From positions 1 through 50,882 of the forward strand of contig JANYIW010000363.1 in assembly GCA_025358645.1 (NCBI GenBank): a DNA stretch of 50,882 nt. The letters are read 5' to 3'. The position numbers were made by a program, and so were the translations under genes. Shown here piece by piece: positions 9,610 through 18,291 of this stretch. The notes under the pieces are model-generated. The model was not told where the DNA came from. It did no database searches and saw only the letters and a list, made by a program, of their open reading frames with translations. Origin of the DNA: Bacteroidales bacterium. Its GTDB lineage: Bacteria > Bacteroidota > Bacteroidia > Bacteroidales > VadinHA17. How positions within the stretch are numbered: the first letter of the stretch is position 1; every line of letters starts with the position of its first letter.

Positions 9610-11262
9610 TTAATACCTTGCAACCAGCGGCATTCTTCTTCCCGCTCCGAATGCCTTTGAGGATATTCTTAAAACCGGAGGAGCCTGGTATCTTTTGTAC
9701 TCATTAAAGTCGATCATCCTGATAACTTTCAGAACGGTTTCCTTATCCCCACCTTCACTGATAATACGGCTGGCAGGTTTCTGTAATTCGATATACTGGT
9801 ATAAAATTGAATCAAGTATGTTGTAATCGGGAAGGGAATCAGTATCAAACTGGTCAGGTCTTAATTCTGCAGAAGGCAATTTTCTGATTATGTTTTCAGG
9901 AATGATCTGGCTGTCCCTGTTAATGAAATCCGCAAGCCTGTAAACATCAGTTTTATAGACGTCACCTATAACAGATAAACCACCGGCCATATCTCCGTAG
10001 AGAGTACCATATCCAACGGCAGCTTCGCTCTTATTAGATGTATTCAATACTATGCAACCGTATTTATTTGAGACAGCCATCAGCAGGATAGCCCTGACAC
10101 GCGCCTGGATATTTTCTTCTGTAACATCCGTACTCATCCCTTCGAAAACATTGGCAAGATCATCTTCGAAAGCATTGAATGGTTTCTCAATATTTATGAT
10201 ATCATACCGCACTCTGAGGGATTTGGCAAGGACTATAGCATCACTGACTGAATGTTCAGATGAATATCGTGAAGGCATAAGCAATGCTCTTACGTTTTCA
10301 TTCCCCAGAGCATCGACAGCAAGACAAAGGCAAATAGCAGAATCAATACCTCCCGAAAGACCGATAATACTGGTTTTTAAACCGGTTTTAGTAAAATAAT
10401 CATGTAGCCCGGTTACCAAAGCCTTGTAGATAAGAGAAATCGGGTCAGGTCTGGTATCTTTCCCGGAAATTGTACCTGACTTAATATCATCGAATGAGAA
10501 AGTCTCAACAGCTTCTTCGAAAAAAGGGAGATGATTAAATATCTCCCCATTTTCATTGACCAGGACAGAGGCTCCTTCAAATATAAGTTCTGTATTAGCG
10601 CCTGTCTGATTTACTGATATTACAGGTATCTTGTACTTTAAAGCTTTAGAGATGAAGATGTTCTTCTTAGCTTCAATTTTGGTATATGAAAATGGAGATG
10701 CCGCGATATTGATAATTATATCAGGATTTTGCCTGGCAAGCTCTTCCATTGGTGAGACTGTATAAAGTCTGGCCTTTTCGAATTCATTGTCGAAGGGCTG
10801 TTCATCCCAGAGATCTTCGCAAATTGTAATAGCGAGCCTTAACCCTTTAAATAAAAAAACTGAGAACTGTTTCTCTGGTTCAAAATACCTGTATTCATCA
10901 AAGATGTCATAAGTAGGAAGCAATGCTTTATTAACAGAAAAAATAACTTTTCCCTCCGATAAGAGCAAAGCTGAATTAAAGAGCTTTTTGCCTTCAGGTT
11001 TTTTATTAAGTGTAGGAGACCCCACGATAGCTGCGATTCCTGTGCATTCGCTGGCTATCTCCTGTACCGTCTGTTCACATTTTTCGATAAAATCAAGCCT
11101 GTCAAGAAGATCAAGTGGAGGATAACCGGGTATACAGAGTTCAGAGAAAATAATAAGATCCGATCCTGCTTCTTTTGCTTTTCTGATCGCCTTGCATATC
11201 AAGTCCTTATTACCGGAAAAATTGCCAATATGATAGTTTAGTTGTGCAACTGTGAAATTCAT
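9610..11262 (-). CDS. nadE: Glutamine-dependent NAD+ synthetase
   Basis: Makes NAD+ from deamido-NAD+, ATP and glutamine, the last step of NAD biosynthesis. The N-terminal nitrilase-type glutaminase domain (about residues 1-255) carries the expected Glu-Lys-Cys set in 'FSELCIPGYPP', 'NKALLPTYDIFDE' and 'ITICEDLWDE'. The C-terminal synthetase domain has the ATP loop 'GLSGGIDSAICL' and 'NTSNKSEAAVGYGTLYGD'. I chose the Met at 11262 ('MNFTVAQLNYHIGNF'), which begins the conserved nitrilase strand. The track start at 11289 adds nine unconserved residues. The PorT-like gene lies ten bases upstream, so the two are probably an operon. Confidence 0.96.
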   Translation of the reverse strand: MNFTVAQLNYHIGNFSGNKDLICKAIRKAKEAGSDLIIFSELCIPGYPPLDLLDRLDFIEKCEQTVQEIASECTGIAAIVGSPTLNKKPEGKKLFNSALLLSEGKVIFSVNKALLPTYDIFDEYRYFEPEKQFSVFLFKGLRLAITICEDLWDEQPFDNEFEKARLYTVSPMEELARQNPDIIINIAASPFSYTKIEAKKNIFISKALKYKIPVISVNQTGANTELIFEGASVLVNENGEIFNHLPFFEEAVETFSFDDIKSGTISGKDTRPDPISLIYKALVTGLHDYFTKTGLKTSIIGLSGGIDSAICLCLAVDALGNENVRALLMPSRYSSEHSVSDAIVLAKSLRVRYDIINIEKPFNAFEDDLANVFEGMSTDVTEENIQARVRAILLMAVSNKYGCIVLNTSNKSEAAVGYGTLYGDMAGGLSVIGDVYKTDVYRLADFINRDSQIIPENIIRKLPSAELRPDQFDTDSLPDYNILDSILYQYIELQKPASRIISEGGDKETVLKVIRMIDFNEYKRYQAPPVLRISSKAFGAGRRMPLVARY

Positions 11263-11272
11263 CACTATTAAA

Positions 11273-11974
11273 TTAAAAATTAACACCAAACCTGAAGCTC
11301 AGTATCTTTTGCGACACCTTATCAGTTGGTTGATTTGCATTGTCTTTTGTAATGTCAAGGAAATTATTGTCAAAATCCAAACCAAAAACCAATGCTGTGT
11401 TACCCCCGAGTGAATATTCAATACCTGCAGTAATATGGTAGGAGAGGTTAAACATCCTTAATTGGTTTGCAGCGTTTTCCCCCGAAATGTTTAAAGAAGG
11501 AATGTCTGCTTTTCTGCCTATTACAATTTTAGGAACAAATCCCAGATCGGAAAAAAATGAGACGTAACCAATCTGGTTTGTCTGAAGCTTTAACCCGACA
11601 GGAAATGCCAGATATTGAATTTTATATACAACAGGGTTACCAGGTAAAACAGTTGATTTGAAGTTTGAAAAAACCAAAACAACTGTATCGCTGCTTACCA
11701 GTCTTCCTCCTGCATTCAGGAGACTGATACCAGTTGAAAATGAATAGTTTGATGAGAAATACTTATTGTATGTCAACCCAAAATTAAATCCAGGTCGTGC
11801 TCCCCTATTTTTGACTTCCTTAATATCGGTGGAAAACCAGCTTATAACAGGATCGGCATGTAGTCCAAAACTTATTTTTTGCTGGGCGTTAACCATTCCA
11901 GGAGGGACAATGGCTAATAGCAGAAAAAAAAGAATTTTAGCTAAATAGCTTTTATCGGATTTTAAGTTTTTCAT
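11273..11974 (-). CDS. PorT-like outer-membrane beta-barrel protein
   Basis: A signal peptide ('ILFFLLLAIVPPGMVNAQ') precedes about 205 residues of amphipathic strands. It ends in 'LSFRFGVNF', the C-terminal aromatic signature of outer-membrane barrels. Size and pattern fit the PorT/OMP_b-brl_2 type of eight-strand barrels widespread in Bacteroidota. PorT itself takes part in type IX secretion, but general members of this fold have many roles, so function is not assigned. It lies directly upstream of nadE and divergent from the gldB-like gene. I recall nadE, a small barrel and gldB occurring together in other Bacteroidota. Confidence 0.82.
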   Translation of the reverse strand: MKNLKSDKSYLAKILFFLLLAIVPPGMVNAQQKISFGLHADPVISWFSTDIKEVKNRGARPGFNFGLTYNKYFSSNYSFSTGISLLNAGGRLVSSDTVVLVFSNFKSTVLPGNPVVYKIQYLAFPVGLKLQTNQIGYVSFFSDLGFVPKIVIGRKADIPSLNISGENAANQLRMFNLSYHITAGIEYSLGGNTALVFGLDFDNNFLDITKDNANQPTDKVSQKILSFRFGVNF

Positions 11975-12146
11975 ATTAAATTATATGAGTATCATCAATA
12001 ATTGACAACATATCCTATCTTGCTCGAAAATCTCTTTTAATTATTCATGTAAAATTAACAAATAATAATAGAAGTTATCGTATCGTTTATTTTAGTAGTC
12101 TTGTAATGGGAAATGTATGTACTTTAGACTGCCTAAATAAAACATT

Positions 12147-13169
12147 ATGAGAAGCCTGGTTTTAACATTTATGCTTTTATTGTTGGTCGTTACTATGGCC
12201 ACATCTTGTAAAAAGAATCATTATAATGTCAACACATCATCAATCAAAGTAAATATTGAAATAAAGAGACTTGAGAAAGACCTTTTCACATTAAGCCCCA
12301 ATGAAGTTATATCTATGGTTCCTTCTCTTAAAAAGAAATATGATGGTTTTCTTCAGTTATTTAGTCTGGTGATAAATACAGGTGATATTAACGAGGCATC
12401 ATTTGGTGATTTACTTCTCCGGTTTTGCTCAGATAAGCAGAATACTGAAGTCTACGGACTGACGATGAAACAATTTCCTGACATCAAGTCAGTTGAAAAG
12501 GGGCTTACAGATGCCTTCCGCCATTATCTTTATTATTTCCCGGGGAGAAGGGTACCTGCTGTATTTACTTGTATTACAGGATTTAACAATAGTATCATCA
12601 CAGGAGACTCATTGCTTGGTATAGGTCTTGACAGATATCTCGGAGCCGGATGTGAATATTATCCGAGGCTTAATATTTACAAATATATTGCTGCCAGGAT
12701 GACTGATGAGAATATTGTCCCGGACTGTATTTATGGCTGGGGCGCTTCAGAGTGGGATTTTTCAACACTTAAATACCCGGTTGATAATGTTTTGTCAGAG
12801 ATTATCCACGACGGTAAACTTAAATACTTTGAAAAGTGTATGTTACCTGAAACCTCCGATGAAATTATCTTCGGTTTCACCCCTGATCAGATGAAATTCT
12901 GCAGGAACAATGAATCCCAGATGTGGCAGTATCTGGTTGAGAACAATCTACTTTTCAGCAGTGATCAGTTTAATATAAGAAAACTTGTAGGGGAAGCTCC
13001 TTTTACAGGTTATTTTACGAAGGATTCACCCGGTCGGGCAGCTGTCTGGCTGGGTTTCCGGATTGTCGAATCATATATGATGAATAATTCCGGAATAAAA
13101 GTTGAGGAGATGGTTACTAATACAGATGTTCAGAGCATTCTTGAAAAGGCTAAGTATAACCCCAGGTAG
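12147..13169 (+). CDS. gldB: GldB-like gliding-motility-type lipoprotein
   Basis: Lipoprotein with an 18-20 residue signal and lipobox 'MATSCKK', expected to be lipidated on the Cys at about residue 21. The body matches the GldB family: 'IEIKRLEKDLFTL', 'GLDRYLGAGCEYYPRLNIYKY', and a C-terminal 'FTGYFTKDSPGRAAVWLGFRIVESYM'. GldB is required for gliding in Flavobacterium. Homologues also occur in non-gliding Bacteroidota, where the role is unclear, so motility should not be inferred from this gene alone. The fold resembles zinc-metallopeptidase-like proteins, but no HExxH is present. It is divergent from the PorT-like/nadE pair and ends at a 24-bp palindrome. Confidence 0.85.
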   Translation: MRSLVLTFMLLLLVVTMATSCKKNHYNVNTSSIKVNIEIKRLEKDLFTLSPNEVISMVPSLKKKYDGFLQLFSLVINTGDINEASFGDLLLRFCSDKQNTEVYGLTMKQFPDIKSVEKGLTDAFRHYLYYFPGRRVPAVFTCITGFNNSIITGDSLLGIGLDRYLGAGCEYYPRLNIYKYIAARMTDENIVPDCIYGWGASEWDFSTLKYPVDNVLSEIIHDGKLKYFEKCMLPETSDEIIFGFTPDQMKFCRNNESQMWQYLVENNLLFSSDQFNIRKLVGEAPFTGYFTKDSPGRAAVWLGFRIVESYMMNNSGIKVEEMVTNTDVQSILEKAKYNPR

Positions 13170-13178
13170 AAAATGAAT

Positions 13179-13202
13179 AGGGACATGCCATGGCATGTCC
13201 CT
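13179..13202. terminator. Perfect 24-bp palindrome between convergent genes
   Basis: A perfect inverted repeat with half-site AGGGACATGCCA and no spacer, between the stops of the gldB-like gene and the convergent ferredoxin gene. As RNA it could fold to a strong hairpin on either strand, so a shared bidirectional terminator is likely. The following T-tract is weak on both sides. Confidence 0.55.
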
Positions 13203-13226
13203 TGTCCAATTTCCTATATTGAAATA

Positions 13227-13394
13227 CTATGCAGGATGAATAGCCTCAACAGGGCATACATCAGCACAGGCACCACAGTCAGTGCAAACATCAGGATTAA
13301 TTTTATAGATGTCGCCTTCTGATATTGCTTCAACAGGACATTCATCAATGCATGTTCCGCAAGCAGTGCAATCATCGTTAATTTTGTAAGCCAT
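13227..13394 (-). CDS. Small 2[4Fe-4S] ferredoxin (not in the ORF track)
   Basis: A 55-residue electron carrier starting 'MAYKINDDCTACGTCIDECP' and ending 'CADVCPVEAIHPA'. It has two complete CxxCxxCxxxCP motifs (C9/12/15/19 and C37/40/43/47), each expected to complete a cubane cluster in clostridial-type fashion. Length and symmetry are exactly those of bacterial 2[4Fe-4S] ferredoxins. A low-potential electron carrier fits an anaerobic or facultative lifestyle; the redox partners are not visible here. The gene stands alone with its own -7 box 39 bases upstream and a palindromic terminator downstream. I translated it by hand from the minus strand. Confidence 0.95.
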   Translation of the reverse strand: MAYKINDDCTACGTCIDECPVEAISEGDIYKINPDVCTDCGACADVCPVEAIHPA

Positions 13395-13432
13395 TTCGAT
13401 TATTTTTTTATTAATTAATTACCATTAATGCA

Positions 13433-13440
13433 CAAAATTA
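13433..13440 (-). promoter_or_regulatory. Bacteroidetes -7 box for the ferredoxin gene
   Basis: The minus strand reads TAATTTTG, an exact TAnnTTTG match that predicts a leader of about 30 bases before the ATG at 13394. No convincing -33 element. Confidence 0.45.
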
Positions 13441-13484
13441 CCTTAATTTTTTTAATTGGGAAAGAAACATGCTATATATATCGT

Positions 13485-14702
13485 TTAATATTCCTTTACC
13501 GGTAAGTCTGAATTCAGTAAAAAATTATACACAAGCCAACTAAGGTTTGCAACGCCAGTCACGAGTCCATTCTCATCAATGTCAAAATCAGAGGTATGCA
13601 GCTTCAGCATTTCTGTCCCCTTCTTCTTAATCCCTATCCTGTAATAGAGTGAAGGGGCTATTCCCGAATAGAATGAAAAATCGTCTGAACTCATCCGGAT
13701 ATCAAATGTTTCAATGTTGCTTTTTCCAAGAAGCGCCTCACTGAATTCAATTGCTCTTGAAGTGAGGTTTTCATCGTTAACCAATACGGGGTATCCATCT
13801 ACAATATTCACATCAATGCTTACTCCGAACTCTTTTTCTGTTTCAGCAGATACCAGTCTGACCAGGGCAAGACCTTCGGCTCTCCACTTTTCATCAAACG
13901 TTCTGAAGGTTCCTGAAATATAGACTTTCTCCGGAATAATATTTGTAGCTCCTTCACCCGATATTCTGCCAATTCCGAGAACAGTCGGTATCCCCTTGAC
14001 AGACTGTTGTTCTGACATCCTGTTTTTAAGTCTTATAACAAGATGAGAGGCAATATATATTTGATCGGTTGTTAACCCGGGCAGGGCCGCATGACCTCCT
14101 TTACCGGTTATTGTAATGTAGATTTCATCACAGGAAGCCATATAGCGGCCGGCCTTATAGCCCACTTTCCCGGTCTCAAGTTCAGGAAGAATATGTTGGG
14201 CGATTACAAGATCCGGTTTTGGATTCCTGAGTTCTCCGGATTCAATTACAAGTTTGGCGCCTCCGGGCGATTTCTCTTCCCCGGGTTGAAAAATCAGAAG
14301 GATAGTCCCTCCAAACTGGTCTCTGATGCTATAGAGTAATTTTGATGTCCCCATTAACATGGCTATATGAGCATCGTGTCCACATGCATGCATCTTACCG
14401 GCATTGAGGCTGGAATATTCAGTTTTATTTCTCTCAGTAATTGGTAAAGCATCCATTTCGGCTCTTAGGGCAATAACTTTTCCGCCCTTCGCTTTTCCTT
14501 CGATAGTTCCTATTATTCCCGTACCGGCTATTCCTTTTCTAAAGCTGATCCCGTTTTTCTCCAACCAGTTACAAATGTACAGTGACGTTTCTGTCTCTTC
14601 ATAAGAAAGCTCAGGATGTCTGTGAAAATGCCTGCGAAGTTGAATTACTTCCTCTTTTAGATCAGCAGATTTTACAAGGATATCTTCTTTAATTCCCGGC
14701 AT
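13485..14702 (-). CDS. M20-family amidohydrolase (N-acyl amino acid hydrolase type)
   Basis: Dinuclear-metal amidohydrolase of the M20D group, which removes acyl groups from N-acyl amino acids (hippurate hydrolase, IAA-amino acid hydrolase and relatives). The metal-binding motif 'MHACGHDAH' is at residues 104-112. 'FQPGEEKSPGGA' carries the catalytic glutamate pair, and 'AQHILPE' holds a further His. The lid domain is seen as 'EIYITITGKGGHAALPG'. The length of 405 residues is usual. There is no signal peptide, so it is cytoplasmic. The exact substrate cannot be told from sequence. It lies 24 bases downstream of the PD40/barrel gene and may be read through from it. Confidence 0.92.
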   Translation of the reverse strand: MPGIKEDILVKSADLKEEVIQLRRHFHRHPELSYEETETSLYICNWLEKNGISFRKGIAGTGIIGTIEGKAKGGKVIALRAEMDALPITERNKTEYSSLNAGKMHACGHDAHIAMLMGTSKLLYSIRDQFGGTILLIFQPGEEKSPGGAKLVIESGELRNPKPDLVIAQHILPELETGKVGYKAGRYMASCDEIYITITGKGGHAALPGLTTDQIYIASHLVIRLKNRMSEQQSVKGIPTVLGIGRISGEGATNIIPEKVYISGTFRTFDEKWRAEGLALVRLVSAETEKEFGVSIDVNIVDGYPVLVNDENLTSRAIEFSEALLGKSNIETFDIRMSSDDFSFYSGIAPSLYYRIGIKKKGTEMLKLHTSDFDIDENGLVTGVANLSWLVYNFLLNSDLPVKEY

Positions 14703-14726
14703 AGCTAAATATTTTAAATGAGGTAG

Positions 14727-17700
14727 TTAAAAATCGAGACTGAATGACAAATAGAAAATTCTGGGAAGTACATATTTGTTCTCTATACCCCAGGCCCAGT
14801 CAGCCCTTACAAAATACCCAAAAATCTGAGCTCTGAGTCCGGCGCCAATACCTTCTACGATTGGATCTCTGTTGGAATCAAGTGTTACTGCTACCGGGCC
14901 ATTCGTAATTTTTTGGATGTCGTAACCATTTTTCCCCGACCAGGGCGATTTCCCCGACCAGGCTGTTCCAATGTCACCAAAACCGACGATCTGCAGACTG
15001 TTGAGAAAACTGGAGCGAAGGGGATGACCAGCTAAATATCTGACTACCGGCCATCTTATTTCACTGTTTATAAGGGCAAAACTATTACCGTTTCTTATGT
15101 TCTGTGAAAAACCCCTCATGTTGGTTGCAAGTGTCTGAAAACCATAATTTACATTAGGAGTTACCGGAATGGTATTATCGAACATTGGAATTTTATTAAA
15201 CAAATATCCCATCCAGTTATCAACACCGCCCAGATAGTATAACAGTTTGGTCGGGCCAAAGGATGTACTTGCTGCAAATCTGTTAGCCCAGATAAGCTCT
15301 CTGTGTATCCTGATATATTTTCTGAAATCGATACCAAGAACCACCATATCGGATTTTTTCCTGGTAAGCTCTTTATAATATTCGCCGAAGATCTTGAACC
15401 GTGTACCGAAGTAAATATTAATACTTCTCTTGCGCGTATTATCATATATTACTTCTCCTTTGAGGCTTGCCCATTGCTGTGTAATGCTTTTATAGTTGAG
15501 AGTGGCTATGTCTGTGGACAGATAGATATGCCTGTCGTACCGGTATGAGATAGTCCCCTTAAGAGCTAAAACAGGATTAATGGGTTTAGAAAGCGAAAAA
15601 TATATATTCTGGCTATGCGTTTTGAAAAGACTTGAATCATCCTGACTGAAATAAGTTTGCCTGTGGTAAATTAACTGCTTATCAAATTTCCCTTTAAGGT
15701 CCTCAAGACTGAGTAAGTATTCATTACTGTCAAAATTTCCGGAGAATCTGAACGCGCCTGTTATCCTAAAATCCTCGAATAAATCTACTGTTCCGATCTT
15801 GGTCAGAAGGTTAATTCCAGGATTAAAATAGGGAGCTCCTCCGCTATATACCTGGTAAGAATTATTAAGGAAACTAAAATCGATCTGGGTAGCAATGAAA
15901 TTATTATAGAAGGATGTCTCATAAATTCTTATCAGCGGAAGATTAATCTGGCCTGTATCAAGTTTGATGTCCATATATTTTTTCCGCCATAATTGATTAT
16001 AGTAGTTTTGTTTCTCTTTTTCAAATATATAATGATTTATGTCAATGGGTTCGTTCTTGATATAGTACTCATAAAGTGGTTTGGTAAGAGTGTCCCTTCT
16101 TTTCTTATCTTCAGCGACCAGCCACTGTCTCAACTGTTCTATGCTGTCCGCTTTATGAAAATACTGATTTTTCTCATTCCTTAATTTACTATTTACAATC
16201 TCCCCGGGTGGTATTGGATCTGACTTGCTCAGGAGTCCGCTTCTTAAATTGTATTTCCTCTTACTGAAAATTACTTCACCATATAAGTCTGTTCCGTTCA
16301 TAACAGACTGGTTCATAATATTCCTGTCATAATTAGTTGTAGGCTGAGAATTAATATAATATCTGTAATGAGCTGTTGTATCGATAAAACTGATTGAACT
16401 GTCGAATTTAGCTATGTACCTGTTAAATATCCCGTTCTGGTCTCCAATATATGTAAATTTATTTTTTGCTATTTCAACCGATTGAAACCTGTTGGCATAT
16501 TTACCCTCAGAAAGCCTTACCAGAAGATTGGTTTTTTTTGCGAGGTTGTAAGTAAAAAGATCAAACGTCTGAGATACTTTTTCAAAAGGGCTTGCTGTAT
16601 TTGTAAGCGTATCGGTTAATCTGTTTGATGAAAAAATTATTTCGTCCGGAGAATCTTTCATGAACGAAGGATTAAGATCATCTGCTATATCTCTGGTGAT
16701 CTGCTCATTGGTTCCAGAGGCAATAGTATGAATGTATAAGTCTGTAATTCCATTTTTTACAGCTGAAAAGATAAGCCGTGAACCTTCAGGAGAATATGAA
16801 AAATCAAGAATCTTATCAAAATAAAGAAGGATTCTTTTTTCGGTTGTTTTTTCATTGATCCTGTAAAAATACATCTCCAGGTCAGATTTTTCATCATTTA
16901 TCAAAGTCAGAATTTTTCCACTCGGGTGCCAGGCTATTACAGGGTAGGTCTTATCAAGAATTTGTTCGAATTTCGGCTCTTTCCTGAATATTATTTTTCT
17001 TTTGCCTGTTGCCTGGTTGTATAGCCAGACCCGTTTCCTGCCCCAATCGTTGGTTACATAAGCAATATAATCTCCGCCGGGACTGACTTTTACCTGCTGG
17101 TAGATCTGCTCTTTTTTTGATTTTAATTTAGTATTTGCATCTTCAGACGGGATGTTTTTATCAGTAGAAAATTCCTCAGAATAATAACTTTTCCATTCCT
17201 TCAGCAGGTTTTTGAGCTTATTCCCTGTGACATAAAGGAAACCATCATCAATGTTTTTATAAATTTTTGTAAGGTAGATAATATTTGGAATCAGCGCATC
17301 ACCGTATTTTTTACCTATGAATCTCCAGAAAGACTGACCTGCATCTATCGCGTCATCATATTCAAGATGATTGATTTTTTTGAATTTTCCCGATTTGAAT
17401 CCATCCTTCACCCTGTTTTCCGCCTCATAGTCCCATCCGCGTCCCACATAACGTACAAGCCCTTTAATGTACCAGTCCGGCATATAGATCAATGAGGAGC
17501 TTGATATCCTGTCTTTTAAATCGGCATTGTATAATAATTCATTGATTATCACTTCAGTAATTGAAGCTTCGATCTGACGTTGATATGCCTCATGGTCGCC
17601 GTCATAATAAAGCATTACTTTATTCTTAATAATCCTGTTGAAGCCACCAGTGTTATAACTGTCCTCATCAAAAGTAACGAGTCCGATATTAGATTGTTTG

Positions 17701-18017
17701 TATTCGGAATTTTTATTGAAGATGATGAATATCATTCTTTTCTCAAGCGTGTAATCGAAAAAATCCTCCACTTCAGCGAGCTTTTTCGTCGCGTAATCTG
17801 CTGTGAACTGTGCCAGATCTCTTCCATACTCATTAAAATAGCAATCAAAATCGTTGAATCTGTAGTACTGCCAGTAGAAATCGGTGTACTGAACTTTGTT
17901 TTTGCCAAAAGGCATCTGAAGGCCATTATAAAACTGACCACTTGCATTTGAATATAAAATGCAGGTAATAAGGATGATAATCAGTTTTCTGATATTTCTT
18001 TTTTCCACGGCTTTCAT
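14727..18017 (-). CDS. Secreted PD40 beta-propeller protein with BamA-like C-terminal barrel
   Basis: Three-part envelope protein of 1096 residues. A signal peptide comes first ('LIIILITCILYSNASGQ'). Residues about 30-290 resemble a gluzincin-type peptidase domain, but the place of the HExxH helix reads 'SITEVIINELLYN', so the zinc site seems lost. Residues about 310-560 hold TolB/PD40 propeller blades ('VKVSPGGDYIAYVTNDWGRK', 'PVIAWHPSGKILTLI', 'FSYSPEGSRLIFSA'). The C-terminal 400 residues are a strand-rich barrel with BamA/Omp85-like features ending 'ILPRIFYLSFSLDF'. It probably sits in the outer membrane. Function is unknown; the combination suggests surface-protein assembly or scaffolding, which is inference. 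Confidence 0.85.
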   Translation of the reverse strand: MKAVEKRNIRKLIIILITCILYSNASGQFYNGLQMPFGKNKVQYTDFYWQYYRFNDFDCYFNEYGRDLAQFTADYATKKLAEVEDFFDYTLEKRMIFIIFNKNSEYKQSNIGLVTFDEDSYNTGGFNRIIKNKVMLYYDGDHEAYQRQIEASITEVIINELLYNADLKDRISSSSLIYMPDWYIKGLVRYVGRGWDYEAENRVKDGFKSGKFKKINHLEYDDAIDAGQSFWRFIGKKYGDALIPNIIYLTKIYKNIDDGFLYVTGNKLKNLLKEWKSYYSEEFSTDKNIPSEDANTKLKSKKEQIYQQVKVSPGGDYIAYVTNDWGRKRVWLYNQATGKRKIIFRKEPKFEQILDKTYPVIAWHPSGKILTLINDEKSDLEMYFYRINEKTTEKRILLYFDKILDFSYSPEGSRLIFSAVKNGITDLYIHTIASGTNEQITRDIADDLNPSFMKDSPDEIIFSSNRLTDTLTNTASPFEKVSQTFDLFTYNLAKKTNLLVRLSEGKYANRFQSVEIAKNKFTYIGDQNGIFNRYIAKFDSSISFIDTTAHYRYYINSQPTTNYDRNIMNQSVMNGTDLYGEVIFSKRKYNLRSGLLSKSDPIPPGEIVNSKLRNEKNQYFHKADSIEQLRQWLVAEDKKRRDTLTKPLYEYYIKNEPIDINHYIFEKEKQNYYNQLWRKKYMDIKLDTGQINLPLIRIYETSFYNNFIATQIDFSFLNNSYQVYSGGAPYFNPGINLLTKIGTVDLFEDFRITGAFRFSGNFDSNEYLLSLEDLKGKFDKQLIYHRQTYFSQDDSSLFKTHSQNIYFSLSKPINPVLALKGTISYRYDRHIYLSTDIATLNYKSITQQWASLKGEVIYDNTRKRSINIYFGTRFKIFGEYYKELTRKKSDMVVLGIDFRKYIRIHRELIWANRFAASTSFGPTKLLYYLGGVDNWMGYLFNKIPMFDNTIPVTPNVNYGFQTLATNMRGFSQNIRNGNSFALINSEIRWPVVRYLAGHPLRSSFLNSLQIVGFGDIGTAWSGKSPWSGKNGYDIQKITNGPVAVTLDSNRDPIVEGIGAGLRAQIFGYFVRADWAWGIENKYVLPRIFYLSFSLDF

Positions 18018-18073
18018 TAAGTAACCAAATCTTTAATAAACAAAATATGTTCCAAAGAATCCTGGTTAAACAG

Positions 18074-18081
18074 CAAAACTA
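18074..18081 (-). promoter_or_regulatory. Bacteroidetes -7 box for the PD40/barrel gene
   Basis: The minus strand reads TAGTTTTG, an exact TAnnTTTG match about 57-64 bases before the ATG at 18017. It lies in the 274-base divergent region shared with the DUF1573 gene. Confidence 0.4.
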
Positions 18082-18237
18082 ATGATTATCTGTTTTAAAC
18101 TATCTAAAAATCTTAAACTTTATTATTTTTACATCACTTTCTATAGGTTCAACGTTTGCGGCCCGATTTTTGAATAGTCGCATGCAACCAATTGGTTTCA
18201 GAAGTTGTTATATAAAGGAATTTGAATTTGCAATCTA

Positions 18238-18245
18238 TATATTTG
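18238..18245 (+). promoter_or_regulatory. Bacteroidetes -7 box for the DUF1573 gene
   Basis: The sequence TATATTTG matches TAnnTTTG exactly and predicts a start of transcription about 40 bases before the ATG at 18292. The nearest upstream TTTG (18221) is closer than the usual -33 position. Confidence 0.42.
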
Positions 18246-18291
18246 TAAAAAAAATTACTATAATTATTCAAATATTAAAATACAGATTTAT

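Noticed and set aside
10052-10399. 115-residue plus-strand ORF
   Set aside because: Antisense shadow of the NAD synthetase domain.
17580-17951. 123-residue plus-strand ORF
   Set aside because: It lies wholly inside the 1096-residue PD40/barrel gene on the other strand and has no recognisable motif; a shadow ORF.
18221-18224. TTTG 13 bases before the -7 box, also seen at 25234, as a new short-spaced promoter class
   Set aside because: The same spacing is absent before the other -7 boxes, so two cases are likely chance in AT-rich DNA.
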